From Paenibacillus xylanexedens (GTDB lineage: Bacteria; Bacillota; Bacilli; Paenibacillales; Paenibacillaceae), in the NCBI RefSeq assembly GCF_007680605.1, contig NZ_VEIO01000013.1, positions 1-64,000 on the forward strand: a DNA stretch of 64,000 bases, read 5' to 3'. The notes under the pieces were generated by a model that had not been told where the DNA came from, ran no database searches, and saw nothing but the letters and a program-made list of their open reading frames with translations. Position 1 is the first letter of the stretch; each line of letters starts with the position of its first letter. Positions 38,686 to 48,443 of this stretch are shown here, one piece after another. Position numbers and translations under genes: made by a program.

Positions 38686-41193
38686 ATGATGGAGAAGTGG
38701 AATGTCATTCAATTTCCGGGGATGAAAACAGGCAAGGGAGGCGCTACAGCTCGTGAGGAGCTGTCGGTACGTCTGAAACAATGGCTGGGTTCCCGCAAGG
38801 CTGTCCAGGCTATGGTATCTCGCAAGTGGGTGTTGCTACTTACTTTTATGGGATTCTTACTGGGAAAGGCGATGATCCTGAATGAATTATCTCCTTTTGC
38901 CATTGCATACTTTGCCGTGATTGCTTTTATGCGCAGGGATTATATTATCCCCGTTGGTGCGGCATTACTCGCAGGGAGTCTGTTTGCACCATTTCCGGTT
39001 TCTCTAATTGTGGCCTCTGAGATTGCCATCTTCTATCTGCTGTTCAGAGGGCTCGAGTCTTACGACCGTGCTGAATTATCTTATGCACCAGCGATGGTGT
39101 TTACGACAACTTTTATGGTGAAGCTATTCGCCGTTGTGATTGGGCCTTCGTTCAGTTGGTATGCGATGATGATGCTAACCATGGATTCCGTGCTAAGTTT
39201 CGTATTAACCCTTGTATTCATTCAGGCCATCCCCATTTTTACGTATCGCAAAAAAAAATTCAGCCTAAAGAACGAGGAGATTTTGTGCCTGATCATCCTG
39301 CTGGCTTCCGTGATGACCGGGGCAGTTGGGTGGACCATTCAGTCTCTTTCGGTGGAGCATATGCTCTCCCGTTATCTCATTCTCGTCTTTGCGCTGGTGG
39401 GCGGAGCCCCCCTGGGTGCATCGGTAGGAGTGATTACAGGGTTAATTCTGAGTCTCGCCGATATGTCTGCCGTGTATCAGATGAGTCTGCTTGCTTTTGC
39501 CGGAATGTTAGCGGGTATGCTTCGTGAAGGGAAACGTATGGGGGTTGCCCTAGGGATGTTGCTAGGTTCATCTATTCTATCGATATACTTGGGCGGTCCG
39601 AGTGACGTGATGAATTCCTTGTGGGAAACGTGCGCAGCTATCGTGCTGTTTATGTTAACACCAAAAAGCATGTTCACAGCCATCTCCAAGTATGTACCAG
39701 GCACACAGGATCATACCCGATCCCAGCATGAATATGCGAAACGTATTCGGGATATTACGGCCGAGCGAGTAACGCGCTTCTCACAGGTATTCCGTCAGTT
39801 GTCACGCAGCTTCGATCAGATGTCCGGTACGGGGGAGCCGGTACACAAAGAAGGCGGGATGGATCACTTTATGAACGCAGTTGCTGAGGGAACCTGTGCA
39901 GGATGCTTTAAGCGTGCACAGTGCTGGGATGCGAAATTTATTCAAACGTATAGCTATATGACCGATGTGATGAGTTCCATTGAGGCAAACCCGGAGCTGT
40001 CAGGTAACCAAATTCCGGCAGAATGGAACCGGGTCTGTGCCAAGCCGGAGGAGGTACTTGAAGTGATGCGTGCCCAATATGGCCTGCATCAGCATAATAT
40101 GCAATGGAAACGCCAGATTATGGATAGTCGTCAGCTGGTTGCTGAGCAACTGTCCGGAGTATCCCAGGTGATGGAAGACTTGGCCAAAGAAATTCAACGC
40201 GAAAGCGAGGAGATGGTACAGCAGGAAGAAGAAATTCGGGATGCGCTGGAGTCATTGGGACTATCCATTCATTCTATAGAGATTATCAATCTGGAAGCTG
40301 GCAACGTGGAGATTGAGATTGTACATGCTTATACAAGAGGATTTGATGAATGCCGTAAAATGATCGCTCCGCTGATCTCTAACGTGCTGGACGAGCATAT
40401 TGCTGTGTTGCATGAGACCATGACCGATCCCCGTCAGGGACTGGCCACCGTGACCTTCGGTTCAGCGAAGACATTTGAGATTACAACAGGTGTAGCTGCC
40501 GCCGCCAAAGGAGGCGATGTGATGTCGGGAGACAGCTTCAGCACTGTGGAACTCGGCAATGGTACGTTTGCAGTGGCACTTAGTGACGGGATGGGCAACG
40601 GGGAACGGGCTCGTATGGAGAGCAGTGCTGCATTAAATATTTTGGAGCAACTGCTTCAATCGGGGATGGACGAGAAATTAGCAATCAAATCTGTCAATTC
40701 GGTGCTGATGCTGCGTTCTCCAGAGGAGATGTATGCCACAGTAGATATGGCACTGATCGATGAATATACGGCAGAGACAACGTTTATGAAAATTGGTTCG
40801 ACCCCAAGTTTTATTAAACGTGGGCAGGAGGTTATTCAAGTTTCAGCGAGCAATCTACCGATTGGGATCATTAAAGATATTGAGGTCGATCTGGTTACCC
40901 TTCAGTTACAGCCGGGTGATATCTTGATCATGATGACAGACGGAATCTATGATGCTCCAGGATACGCGGTCAATAAAGAGCTATGGATGAAACGGCTTAT
41001 TCAGGATATTCATACGGATGATCCGCAAGAACTTGCAGATTGCTTGCTTGAGAGTGTTATTCGCTATCAGCAGCAGGAGATTTTGGATGACATGACTGTT
41101 GTGGTGGGTAAAGTTGAACATTATCGCCCGGAATGGGCCACCTTGCGTGTACCTGGTATTAATCGTATGGAGCGTCCGCGCACCGTAAGTTAA
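38686..41193 (+). CDS. spoIIE: Stage II sporulation protein E, serine phosphatase
   Basis: Encodes 835 residues: ~10 transmembrane helices (about 45-330), a central regulatory region with FtsZ-interacting features, and a C-terminal PP2C phosphatase domain (GDVMSGDSFS, ALSDGMGNGERA, MMTDGIYD) with metal-binding aspartates. SpoIIE dephosphorylates SpoIIAA to release sigma-F in the forespore. I start at ATG 38686 (GGGGTG 8 nt upstream); TTG 38680 is too close to that SD. CAGCFKRAQCW in the middle is a conserved cysteine motif of the family. Confidence 0.96.
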   Translation: MMEKWNVIQFPGMKTGKGGATAREELSVRLKQWLGSRKAVQAMVSRKWVLLLTFMGFLLGKAMILNELSPFAIAYFAVIAFMRRDYIIPVGAALLAGSLFAPFPVSLIVASEIAIFYLLFRGLESYDRAELSYAPAMVFTTTFMVKLFAVVIGPSFSWYAMMMLTMDSVLSFVLTLVFIQAIPIFTYRKKKFSLKNEEILCLIILLASVMTGAVGWTIQSLSVEHMLSRYLILVFALVGGAPLGASVGVITGLILSLADMSAVYQMSLLAFAGMLAGMLREGKRMGVALGMLLGSSILSIYLGGPSDVMNSLWETCAAIVLFMLTPKSMFTAISKYVPGTQDHTRSQHEYAKRIRDITAERVTRFSQVFRQLSRSFDQMSGTGEPVHKEGGMDHFMNAVAEGTCAGCFKRAQCWDAKFIQTYSYMTDVMSSIEANPELSGNQIPAEWNRVCAKPEEVLEVMRAQYGLHQHNMQWKRQIMDSRQLVAEQLSGVSQVMEDLAKEIQRESEEMVQQEEEIRDALESLGLSIHSIEIINLEAGNVEIEIVHAYTRGFDECRKMIAPLISNVLDEHIAVLHETMTDPRQGLATVTFGSAKTFEITTGVAAAAKGGDVMSGDSFSTVELGNGTFAVALSDGMGNGERARMESSAALNILEQLLQSGMDEKLAIKSVNSVLMLRSPEEMYATVDMALIDEYTAETTFMKIGSTPSFIKRGQEVIQVSASNLPIGIIKDIEVDLVTLQLQPGDILIMMTDGIYDAPGYAVNKELWMKRLIQDIHTDDPQELADCLLESVIRYQQQEILDDMTVVVGKVEHYRPEWATLRVPGINRMERPRTVS

Positions 41194-41274
41194 GCCGGGA
41201 ATCCGTTTGAACTCTCTTCAATGTGGCAATGCTAGTCATAGAATTGGAGAGTACGAAAAACGGAGGGATATCGG

Positions 41275-42027
41275 ATGAAACAAATTTTGTTGATCACCGA
41301 CGGTTGTTCCAATGTGGGGGTAAGCCCGGTACTGGCAGCGGCGGAGGCACGCGAAGAGGGGATTACAGTCAATGTCGTAGGTGTAATTGATTATGGCACG
41401 ATTGGTGAGCTGGGTAGTCGGGAGATTGAGGATATTGCGAGAGCTGGCGGAGGCATTAGTCAGATTGTAGGTACAAGACAGCTTGCGCATACGATGCAGA
41501 TGATGACGAGAAAAACAGTGGTTCAGACCATTCAACAGGCGGTTAATAGAGAGTTAACACAAATTTTGGGAGAGAAGGGGACCAAGACAGTAACGGATCT
41601 GGAACCATCCCAGCGCTCGCAGGTGGTGGAAGTGATTGACAATCTGACAGAAAATGCCGCCCTGCAGGTCACGCTTCTGATTGACGTCAGTGCTAGTATG
41701 AAACCGAAACTGGCAGCAGTAGAAGAAGGGATTCGGGATTTGATGTTAAGCCTGCAGGCACGAGTAGGCAAAAGTCGTTTATCTGTATTTCATTTTCCAG
41801 GTCGCCTCAGCGGAGAGGATGCGGTAATGGACATCGACTGGACCGATGATCCCGGACGTGTTCGTTCCTTGTTCGGACGCTTGCAGACAAAGGGGGCAAC
41901 GCCGACAGGCCCTGCAATTCAGAAGGTGATTGATTTTTACCGTTATGGTACACTGGAGGAACAGCAGGAAATAGAAGGGAACTATCGCATTGAAAGAGAA
42001 GGGATGCTCGGTGACAACGTTGTCTGA
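41275..42027 (+). CDS. yabS: VWA-domain protein YabS
   Basis: Encodes 250 residues. The C-terminal half carries a von Willebrand A domain with MIDAS DVSAS (Asp137-Ser141) and a later TGPAIQ; the N-terminal half begins with a related VWA-like fold (ILLITDGCSN). Function unknown; the gene lies between spoIIE and the kinase yabT in B. subtilis as well and is presumed sporulation-linked. AACGGAGGG precedes the ATG. Overlaps yabT by 17 nt. Confidence 0.9.
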   Translation: MKQILLITDGCSNVGVSPVLAAAEAREEGITVNVVGVIDYGTIGELGSREIEDIARAGGGISQIVGTRQLAHTMQMMTRKTVVQTIQQAVNRELTQILGEKGTKTVTDLEPSQRSQVVEVIDNLTENAALQVTLLIDVSASMKPKLAAVEEGIRDLMLSLQARVGKSRLSVFHFPGRLSGEDAVMDIDWTDDPGRVRSLFGRLQTKGATPTGPAIQKVIDFYRYGTLEEQQEIEGNYRIEREGMLGDNVV

Positions 42028-42958
42028 TGCCTCTTTCCCGCCGGGAACCGTCATTACGGGGAAATGGAACCGAAGTCGGTATACGATTCGAAAGTTGCTG
42101 GGCAGAGGCGCCAATGGGGTTGTTTTCCTTGTCCAGCGTGGAGAGAATGGCAAACATTATGCGCTCAAAATGGGATTTGATCCGGTCGATTTGCAATCGG
42201 AGATCAATGTACTCAAATCATTTCAGTTACAGCGTAATCATGAAGCCCTTCGGCAGAGCGGCATTCCTTCCTATCTTAAAGATGTGGATGATTATGCCGT
42301 TCGTGGACGGGATATTCCTTTTTATGTGATGCGCTACGTTCGGGGTGAGGCTCTCCATCATTTCATTCGGCGTCAGGGAACGGACTGGACACTGCTGGTT
42401 GGATTAAGATTGTTGCAGAGACTTGCTCAATTACATCAGGCAGGCTGGGTATTTGGCGATCTCAAACCTCAAAATGTACTCGTATCCGATTACGGTCATG
42501 TCGAGTTGATTGATTATGGCGGGGTAACGTCCATTGGACGAAGTGTTAAACAGTTCACGGAATGGTATGACCGGGGATTTTGGAATGCAGGTAGCCGAAC
42601 TGCAGATGCTACATATGATGTGTTTGCCTATGCGCTTTTGATGATTCACATTTTGGAAGCGGACGCGCTGAAGTCTTTGGCTGCAGATGGACTCCCGCAA
42701 TTGCGGAATGTGAATCAACTTGTGATGTTGGTGGAAAAAAGCGAACGGCTGGCTCCTTTTCGTGAGTGGATTATTGTGGCCTTACGGGGACAATTCCAGA
42801 ATGCAGACCATGCTGCAAAATCGTGGAAGGAATTGATGGCACGTCCTATACAGATGCGCCGGCGTTCCAGAAGCAGCACACCGCGATGGCTGAAAAATGC
42901 ATTTGCTCTATCGGTAATTCTACTTATCGGTGTACTTATCTATGCACTACGTTTTTGA
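42011..42958 (+). CDS. yabT: Membrane-tethered Ser/Thr protein kinase YabT
   Basis: Encodes 315 residues: a Hanks-type kinase domain with P-loop GRGANG (31-36), Lys53, a catalytic loop FGDLKPQNVL with Asp150, and DYG in place of DFG at Asp168; one C-terminal transmembrane helix (~293-313) after a basic RRRSR stretch. The HRD motif reads FGD, so it lacks the Arg of RD kinases. B. subtilis YabT is DNA-activated and phosphorylates RecA in sporulation. GTG 42011 with GAAGGGA upstream is favoured over TTG 41990. Confidence 0.9.
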   Translation: MTTLSDASFPPGTVITGKWNRSRYTIRKLLGRGANGVVFLVQRGENGKHYALKMGFDPVDLQSEINVLKSFQLQRNHEALRQSGIPSYLKDVDDYAVRGRDIPFYVMRYVRGEALHHFIRRQGTDWTLLVGLRLLQRLAQLHQAGWVFGDLKPQNVLVSDYGHVELIDYGGVTSIGRSVKQFTEWYDRGFWNAGSRTADATYDVFAYALLMIHILEADALKSLAADGLPQLRNVNQLVMLVEKSERLAPFREWIIVALRGQFQNADHAAKSWKELMARPIQMRRRSRSSTPRWLKNAFALSVILLIGVLIYALRF

Positions 42959-43001
42959 TGTTGGGCGTGCATATACATAACGTAAGGAATGAGGAACAGG
43001 T

Positions 43002-44441
43002 ATGGAAGCTTCGCGCTGGGAGACACTGGTGAATAACGTACTGGATGCAGCGGAAGAGCATCAGTTATGGGTTCCCGGGGACCGGATTGTCATCGCTGTA
43101 TCGGGCGGGCCGGATTCGGTAGCTTTTTTGCATATCATGCATGAGATCAGCAAGCGACATGTGCCGCTCGAATTGATCTGTGCCCATGTACATCATGGAT
43201 TTCGGACGGAGTCGGATCAAGAAGCCCGTCAGATGATGGATTTGGCACGTCAGCTTGGCCTTGCATTTGAGTGGGTCAAAGCGGACATACCTTCCTATAT
43301 GAAACAGACAGGTCAGGGTCCACAGGAGGCAGCAAGGAACCGGCGTTACGCCTTTTTGCATGAAGTGGCTGACAAATATGGGGCAGCAAGTATTGCCCTG
43401 GCACATCATGCCGATGATCAGGCAGAGACAGTTATGCTGCATTTGCTTCGAGGTAGCGGGCTTTCGGGACTTGCAGGTATGAAGTTCAAACGTCGTGAAA
43501 AAAATGTGGAACTTATCCGACCATGCCTTCGTATAAACAAGACAGACCTTGTAGAAGCTTGTATTACTAAGGGTTTTACTTATTTTCATGATGAGAGTAA
43601 TGATCAACGAAAATATCGGCGTAATGCGATTCGTCTGGATGTGCTTCCATTTTTGGGGCAATATAATGGACAACTCACGCCGTCACTGAATCGACTTGCC
43701 GAAATTGTGGGTGACGAAGACGATTTCATGGAGCAGAGTACTCATGACACATACAGGTGTCTAGTGCAGGTGAACGGCGGAAGGCAGACCTTTGAGGTGC
43801 CTTCCTTCTTGAAGTTACATGTCGCTTTACAACGAAGGTTGATTAAACTAATATTGAATTATCTGCCTTTGGACAGTGATTTTGTCGACTTTACCCGTAT
43901 TGAAACTATTCGGCGCAAGGTCATGGAGACCGAGGAGACGACCTGGAGCCTGGATATAGGACAGACACTCGTATGTGCCCGGGAGTATGGTCTGATCTCT
44001 TTTGGCGAACGGGCAAGTGCACAGGATCAATCTTACGAGTATCGTCTTGCACAATGGAGCGGAACTTATGAGCTTTCACTCACCGAGATTAACCGATATA
44101 TCCGGTTGATGCCGATGAGTCCCGAAAACTATCATGTACCGGAATCGGCTGATCAGGCCGCATTTGATGCAAATAAGCTTCAGATGCCGCTGGTTGTACG
44201 TTCACGGTTACCTGGAGATACCATGAAGGTAATGGGATTAAACGGGAGCAAAAAGGTGAAAAATATTTTCATCGACGAGAAAATTCCCCCATCTGTCAGA
44301 CCACGCATTCCTGTGGTGTGTGATGGAGCAGGCAATGTCATCTGGTTACCGGGTGTTCGCCGGTCCGATATGGCTCCTGTCAGGGAGAGCACTTCCGCAA
44401 TCCTGTACATGACTGTAGGCGATTCAGCGATTCATGGGTAG
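43002..44441 (+). CDS. tilS: tRNA(Ile)-lysidine synthase
   Basis: Encodes 479 residues. TilS converts C34 of tRNA(Ile)(CAU) to lysidine so that it reads AUA. The PP-loop SGGPDS (34-39), HVHHGFR, GQGPQEAARNRRY and ALAHHADDQAET are intact; the C-terminal third is the TilS C domain. An AGGAACAGGT-type SD precedes ATG 43002. Followed by hpt and ftsH as in B. subtilis. Confidence 0.95.
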   Translation: MEASRWETLVNNVLDAAEEHQLWVPGDRIVIAVSGGPDSVAFLHIMHEISKRHVPLELICAHVHHGFRTESDQEARQMMDLARQLGLAFEWVKADIPSYMKQTGQGPQEAARNRRYAFLHEVADKYGAASIALAHHADDQAETVMLHLLRGSGLSGLAGMKFKRREKNVELIRPCLRINKTDLVEACITKGFTYFHDESNDQRKYRRNAIRLDVLPFLGQYNGQLTPSLNRLAEIVGDEDDFMEQSTHDTYRCLVQVNGGRQTFEVPSFLKLHVALQRRLIKLILNYLPLDSDFVDFTRIETIRRKVMETEETTWSLDIGQTLVCAREYGLISFGERASAQDQSYEYRLAQWSGTYELSLTEINRYIRLMPMSPENYHVPESADQAAFDANKLQMPLVVRSRLPGDTMKVMGLNGSKKVKNIFIDEKIPPSVRPRIPVVCDGAGNVIWLPGVRRSDMAPVRESTSAILYMTVGDSAIHG

Positions 44442-44493
44442 TGGTTATGGTTCAGGTAAGGCTTTCATAGTATAACTTAGGAGGTTCGCACAG

Positions 44494-45033
44494 TTGCAGA
44501 ACGACATTCAAGAAGTATTGATCAGTGAAGAAGAAATTCAGAGTAAGGTTAAGGAATTAGGCGCAACACTCAGTGCCGATTATGCTAACCGGAACCCTTT
44601 GGTCATTTGTGTGCTCAAAGGTGCGTTTATATTTATGGCTGATTTGGTTAAGAACATAACGGTACCGGTAGAGATGGATTTTATGGCCGTATCCAGTTAT
44701 GGTGCATCTACCAAGTCATCCGGTGTTGTCAAAATCATCAAGGATCTGGATGTATCCGTTGAAGGACGTGAAGTTCTGATTGTCGAAGATATTATCGACA
44801 GCGGACTGACCCTCAGCTATTTGATTGAACTGTTGGAAAACCGCGGTGCTGAAACCGTACGTGTGGTAACATTGTTCGATAAACCATCCGGCCGCAAAGT
44901 GGAACTGGAAGCTCACTACACGGGCTTTGATATCCCTGATGCGTTTATCGTGGGGTACGGTCTGGATTATGCCGAGCAATACCGGAATCTTCCATATATC
45001 GGGATTCTGAAACCAGAAATCTACACAAGCTGA
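44494..45033 (+). CDS. hpt: Hypoxanthine-guanine phosphoribosyltransferase
   Basis: Encodes 179 residues. Salvages hypoxanthine and guanine with PRPP. The PRPP loop VLIVEDIIDSGLT, the CVLKGAFIFMADL block and the C-terminal VGYGLDYAEQYRNLPYIG are present. TTG start with AGGAGG 9 nt upstream; no ATG is near. In Bacillales it is linked to tilS and ftsH, and Hpt can bind FtsH and the tRNA enzyme in B. subtilis (tilS-hprT co-regulation). Confidence 0.95.
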   Translation: MQNDIQEVLISEEEIQSKVKELGATLSADYANRNPLVICVLKGAFIFMADLVKNITVPVEMDFMAVSSYGASTKSSGVVKIIKDLDVSVEGREVLIVEDIIDSGLTLSYLIELLENRGAETVRVVTLFDKPSGRKVELEAHYTGFDIPDAFIVGYGLDYAEQYRNLPYIGILKPEIYTS

Positions 45034-45066
45034 TATCCAGTAAGGCCGAAGCCTTGAGCTGTTCTT

Positions 45067-45084
45067 GGCTTCTATTGAGAAGCC
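45067..45084 (+). other. Hairpin in the hpt-ftsH spacer
   Basis: GGCTTC-TATTGA-GAAGCC. It has no T-run and overlaps the ftsH -35, so an attenuator is unlikely. Confidence 0.4.
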
Positions 45085-45104
45085 ATGTCGGGCTATGTTA
45101 AAAT
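45075..45104 (+). promoter_or_regulatory. Candidate sigma-A promoter of ftsH
   Basis: TTGAGA-N18-TAAAAT, 30 bp before the ftsH ATG, allowing separate expression from tilS-hpt. Confidence 0.5.
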
Positions 45105-45133
45105 AATTAAAGTGTCTCGAGAGGAGGTAGGGG

Positions 45134-47176
45134 ATGAATCGGTTCATCCGGAATTCTGGTTTTTATTTGATTCTTTTTTTAGTTGTGGTGGGTTTAGTTA
45201 GATTTATCACAGATGGAAACGATGTTATAGAAAACCCTAGATATGATCAGTTTCGTGCTGAGGTTAAAGCCAACAATATCGCCGAAGTGACTGTTCAATT
45301 CAACGGTCAGACATATCTCGTGACCGGCCGATACAAACAAGCACCTGATGGGGCCAAATCAGAAAATTTCTCAACGTATATTCCTCCTACGGATGAGGCA
45401 ATTACCGAACTTGTAGCTGCAAGTGAAGCTAACAAATTTGAATATCATCAGGAACCAATGAAAGGTGACAGCATCTGGTTAACGTTGCTGACTTCCTTTA
45501 TTCCTTTGATCATTATGTTCCTGCTGTTCTTCTTCCTGTTTAATCAGGCTCAAGGCGGCGGCGGTAAAGTAATGAACTTTGGTAAAAGCCGTGCTCGCCT
45601 CTACAATGAAGAGAAGAAGCGCGTAACATTTGAAGATGTGGCGGGTGCAGACGAGGAGAAACAAGAGCTTGTTGAAGTCGTAGACTTCCTCAAGGACCCT
45701 CGGAAGTTCGCAGCCGTTGGGGCACGTATTCCGAAGGGCGTATTGCTCGTAGGTCCTCCAGGTACAGGTAAGACTTTGCTTGCTCGTGCTGTAGCCGGTG
45801 AAGCAGGTGTACCATTCTTCAGCATTTCCGGTTCCGACTTCGTTGAAATGTTTGTCGGTGTCGGTGCATCACGTGTACGTGACTTGTTCGAAAATGCAAA
45901 GAAAAATGCGCCTTGTATCATCTTTATTGACGAAATCGATGCAGTGGGACGCCAGCGTGGTGCTGGTCTTGGTGGCGGTCACGACGAACGTGAACAAACC
46001 CTGAACCAATTGCTCGTTGAGATGGACGGATTCGGTGCAAACGAAGGTATTATCATCGTTGCTGCCACGAACCGTGCAGACATTCTAGACCCTGCATTGT
46101 TGCGTCCAGGCCGTTTTGACCGTCAAATCACAGTGGATCGTCCAGATGTTAAAGGCCGTGAAGCTGTTCTGAAAGTACACTCCCGTAACAAACCGCTCAC
46201 GAAAGATGTGAGACTGGACATTATTGCGAAGCGTACAACAGGTTTCTCGGGTGCAGATCTGGAGAACTTGCTGAATGAAGCGGCATTGCTCGCAGCACGC
46301 CGTAACAGAAAAGATATTTCCATGCGTGAAGTGGATGAGGCGATTGACCGTGTCATCGTTGGTACGGAGAAGAAAAGCCGTGTCATCAGTGATCGGGAGA
46401 AACGCATTGTTGCTTATCACGAAGCAGGCCATACCATTGTAGGATACTTCCTGGAACATGCTGATATGGTACATAAAGTGACCATCATTCCGCGCGGACG
46501 TGCGGGTGGATATGTAATCATGTTGCCAAAAGAAGACCGCATGCTCGTTACCAAACAGGAGTTGCTGGATAAAGTAACCGGACTTCTCGGAGGTCGCGTG
46601 GCGGAAGAATTGTTTATCGGTGAGATTGGTACCGGTGCATATAGTGACTTCCAACAAGCGACAGGTATCGTGCGCAGCATGGTTATGGAATATGGTATGA
46701 GTGAGAAACTGGGTCCAATGCAATTCGGAAGTTCACAAGGACAGGTATTCCTTGGACGGGATATCGGTCATGAGCAGAATTACTCGGATTCCATCGCATA
46801 TGAGATTGACCAAGAGATGCAGCGCTTTATTAACGAATGTTATGAAAAGTGTAAAGCCCTCCTTACAAAACATACAAGAGAGATGCATCTGATTGCCGAA
46901 ACATTGCTTGAAGTGGAAACGTTGGAAATGGATCAGATCAAGCAGTTGATCGAAACAGGTTCCTTGACACCAAAAGCAGACAGTGACAATTCGGGAGAAG
47001 GTACGCCAAATGAAGGCGGCGAGCCAATCATTGATAACATCGGTGATGTTCGCGTACGCATTCAGGGTAAGGATGAAACATCTGAGCCGCCAGCTGGTGA
47101 TATTCCGAATGAAGCTCCTGACTTGGATAAGGGTAGCAATGATCCAAACGATGGCGGTACGAAACCGACATCTTAA
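45134..47176 (+). CDS. ftsH: ATP-dependent zinc metalloprotease FtsH
   Basis: Encodes 680 residues: two transmembrane helices (about 8-26 and 115-137) around an extracellular domain, AAA+ ATPase (Walker A GPPGTGKT near 206, DEIDAVGR, SRH region) and an M41 protease domain with zinc motif HEAGH (429-433). The C-terminal ~70 residues are Asp/Glu/Gly/Pro-rich and disordered. FtsH degrades membrane and regulatory proteins, including Spo0E-type phosphatases. SD GAGGAGG precedes the ATG. A strong terminator follows. Confidence 0.97.
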   Translation: MNRFIRNSGFYLILFLVVVGLVRFITDGNDVIENPRYDQFRAEVKANNIAEVTVQFNGQTYLVTGRYKQAPDGAKSENFSTYIPPTDEAITELVAASEANKFEYHQEPMKGDSIWLTLLTSFIPLIIMFLLFFFLFNQAQGGGGKVMNFGKSRARLYNEEKKRVTFEDVAGADEEKQELVEVVDFLKDPRKFAAVGARIPKGVLLVGPPGTGKTLLARAVAGEAGVPFFSISGSDFVEMFVGVGASRVRDLFENAKKNAPCIIFIDEIDAVGRQRGAGLGGGHDEREQTLNQLLVEMDGFGANEGIIIVAATNRADILDPALLRPGRFDRQITVDRPDVKGREAVLKVHSRNKPLTKDVRLDIIAKRTTGFSGADLENLLNEAALLAARRNRKDISMREVDEAIDRVIVGTEKKSRVISDREKRIVAYHEAGHTIVGYFLEHADMVHKVTIIPRGRAGGYVIMLPKEDRMLVTKQELLDKVTGLLGGRVAEELFIGEIGTGAYSDFQQATGIVRSMVMEYGMSEKLGPMQFGSSQGQVFLGRDIGHEQNYSDSIAYEIDQEMQRFINECYEKCKALLTKHTREMHLIAETLLEVETLEMDQIKQLIETGSLTPKADSDNSGEGTPNEGGEPIIDNIGDVRVRIQGKDETSEPPAGDIPNEAPDLDKGSNDPNDGGTKPTS

Positions 47177-47208
47177 TATCACATGTCCGGTCATGCTATC
47201 GGAAAGAT

Positions 47209-47236
47209 AAGAGAGCCCTCGTGGCTCTCTTTTTTT
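47209..47236 (+). terminator. Terminator after ftsH
   Basis: AAGAGAGCC/GGCTCTCTT, 9-bp perfect stem with CTCGT loop, embedded in T7. Confidence 0.92.
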
Positions 47237-47339
47237 GTAGAAATTATTCATTCCTAGAAGAAACAGATAATCAAGAGCTAAATGGCGAACCGGACAGCAT
47301 AAGGGGGATAAGGGAGTATATCCTGCCCTTTTTCATTTA

Positions 47340-47368
47340 TTGACAGAGTCGTGAACGTTGTGTACATT
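47340..47368 (+). promoter_or_regulatory. Sigma-A promoter of nadABC
   Basis: TTGACA (perfect)-N17-TACATT, about 100 bp before nadA. A repressor such as NiaR could bind nearby, but I cannot identify its site with confidence. Confidence 0.55.
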
Positions 47369-47470
47369 AGTTGTTAAACCGCTTGTGATTCGTTTCACCA
47401 GCGAACATAACGACACAGGTTAGCCCATGAAACAGCGCTTGACGCTGTCCCGATAAGGAGAGGATCACAG

Positions 47471-48409
47471 GTGGAAGCTCTGGCTTTAGAGCGCAAGGCT
47501 GAGATGAATCGTGAGCTGCGTGAGCGGCTGATGGAACTCAAGAAGGAACGTAATGCTATTATTCTTGCTCATTATTATCAACGTGATGAAGTACAGGAAG
47601 TCGCAGATTTTCGCGGAGATTCTTTCCTGCTTGCCCAGAAGGCGGCACAAACAGATGCGGACGTAATTGTATTCTGCGGTGTTCATTTTATGGGTGAAAG
47701 CGCTAAAATTCTGGCTCCCAATAAAACCGTTCTGATTCCTGATGAACGTGCTGGGTGCCCGATGGCGGATATGGTGAACGTGGACGGATTACGTAAGTTG
47801 AAGGCACAACATCCGAACGCCAAGGTAGTCACCTACATTAATTCCTCGGCTGAGATCAAAGCAGAAACAGATATTTGCTGTACATCAGCCAATGCTGTTC
47901 GTGTAATCCAGTCCGTAGACTCAGAGGAAATCATCTGGGTACCTGATAAAAACCTGGGGCATTATGTACAGCAGCACACAGACAAGAAGATGATCATCTG
48001 GGAAGGATACTGCAATACACACGATATGCTCACGGTAAAAGATGTTGTTGAGATGAAGGCTAAATATCCGAATGCTGAGTTTGTAGTGCACCCTGAATGC
48101 CGCCCTGAAGTTGTAGAAATGGGTGACTTTGTAGGTAGCACGACAGCGATTCTGGAATATTGCAAAAAATCCTCCACGAAGGAATTCATTGTCGGCACAG
48201 AGGATGGTACAGGATATCAGCTTCGCCTCGACAGTCCGGATAAACAGTTCCATTTTGCAACCAAGTTCCTGGTATGTCCAAACATGAAGGTTAACAACCT
48301 GAAGAAGCTGGTCAAATGCCTGGAAACGATGAAACCGCAGATTTATGTCCCTCCTGCTGTTGCTGATAAAGCCAGAGAATCACTAGAGCGCATGTTACTG
48401 GTGAAGTAA
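47471..48409 (+). CDS. nadA: Quinolinate synthase
   Basis: Encodes 312 residues. NadA condenses iminoaspartate with DHAP to quinolinate using a [4Fe-4S] cluster. AHYYQRDEVQEVADFRGDS, the cluster cysteines (Cys in AGCPMADM, PECRPEV and LVCPNM) and IVGTEDG are visible. This is the short, ~310-residue type. The GTG start follows AAGGAGAGG. It opens nadA-nadB-nadC, which lies elsewhere in B. subtilis but here is inserted between ftsH and coaX. Confidence 0.95.
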   Translation: MEALALERKAEMNRELRERLMELKKERNAIILAHYYQRDEVQEVADFRGDSFLLAQKAAQTDADVIVFCGVHFMGESAKILAPNKTVLIPDERAGCPMADMVNVDGLRKLKAQHPNAKVVTYINSSAEIKAETDICCTSANAVRVIQSVDSEEIIWVPDKNLGHYVQQHTDKKMIIWEGYCNTHDMLTVKDVVEMKAKYPNAEFVVHPECRPEVVEMGDFVGSTTAILEYCKKSSTKEFIVGTEDGTGYQLRLDSPDKQFHFATKFLVCPNMKVNNLKKLVKCLETMKPQIYVPPAVADKARESLERMLLVK

Positions 48410-48443
48410 CATGCGTTACTCTTGCTCCGAGACAGGTGAAACG

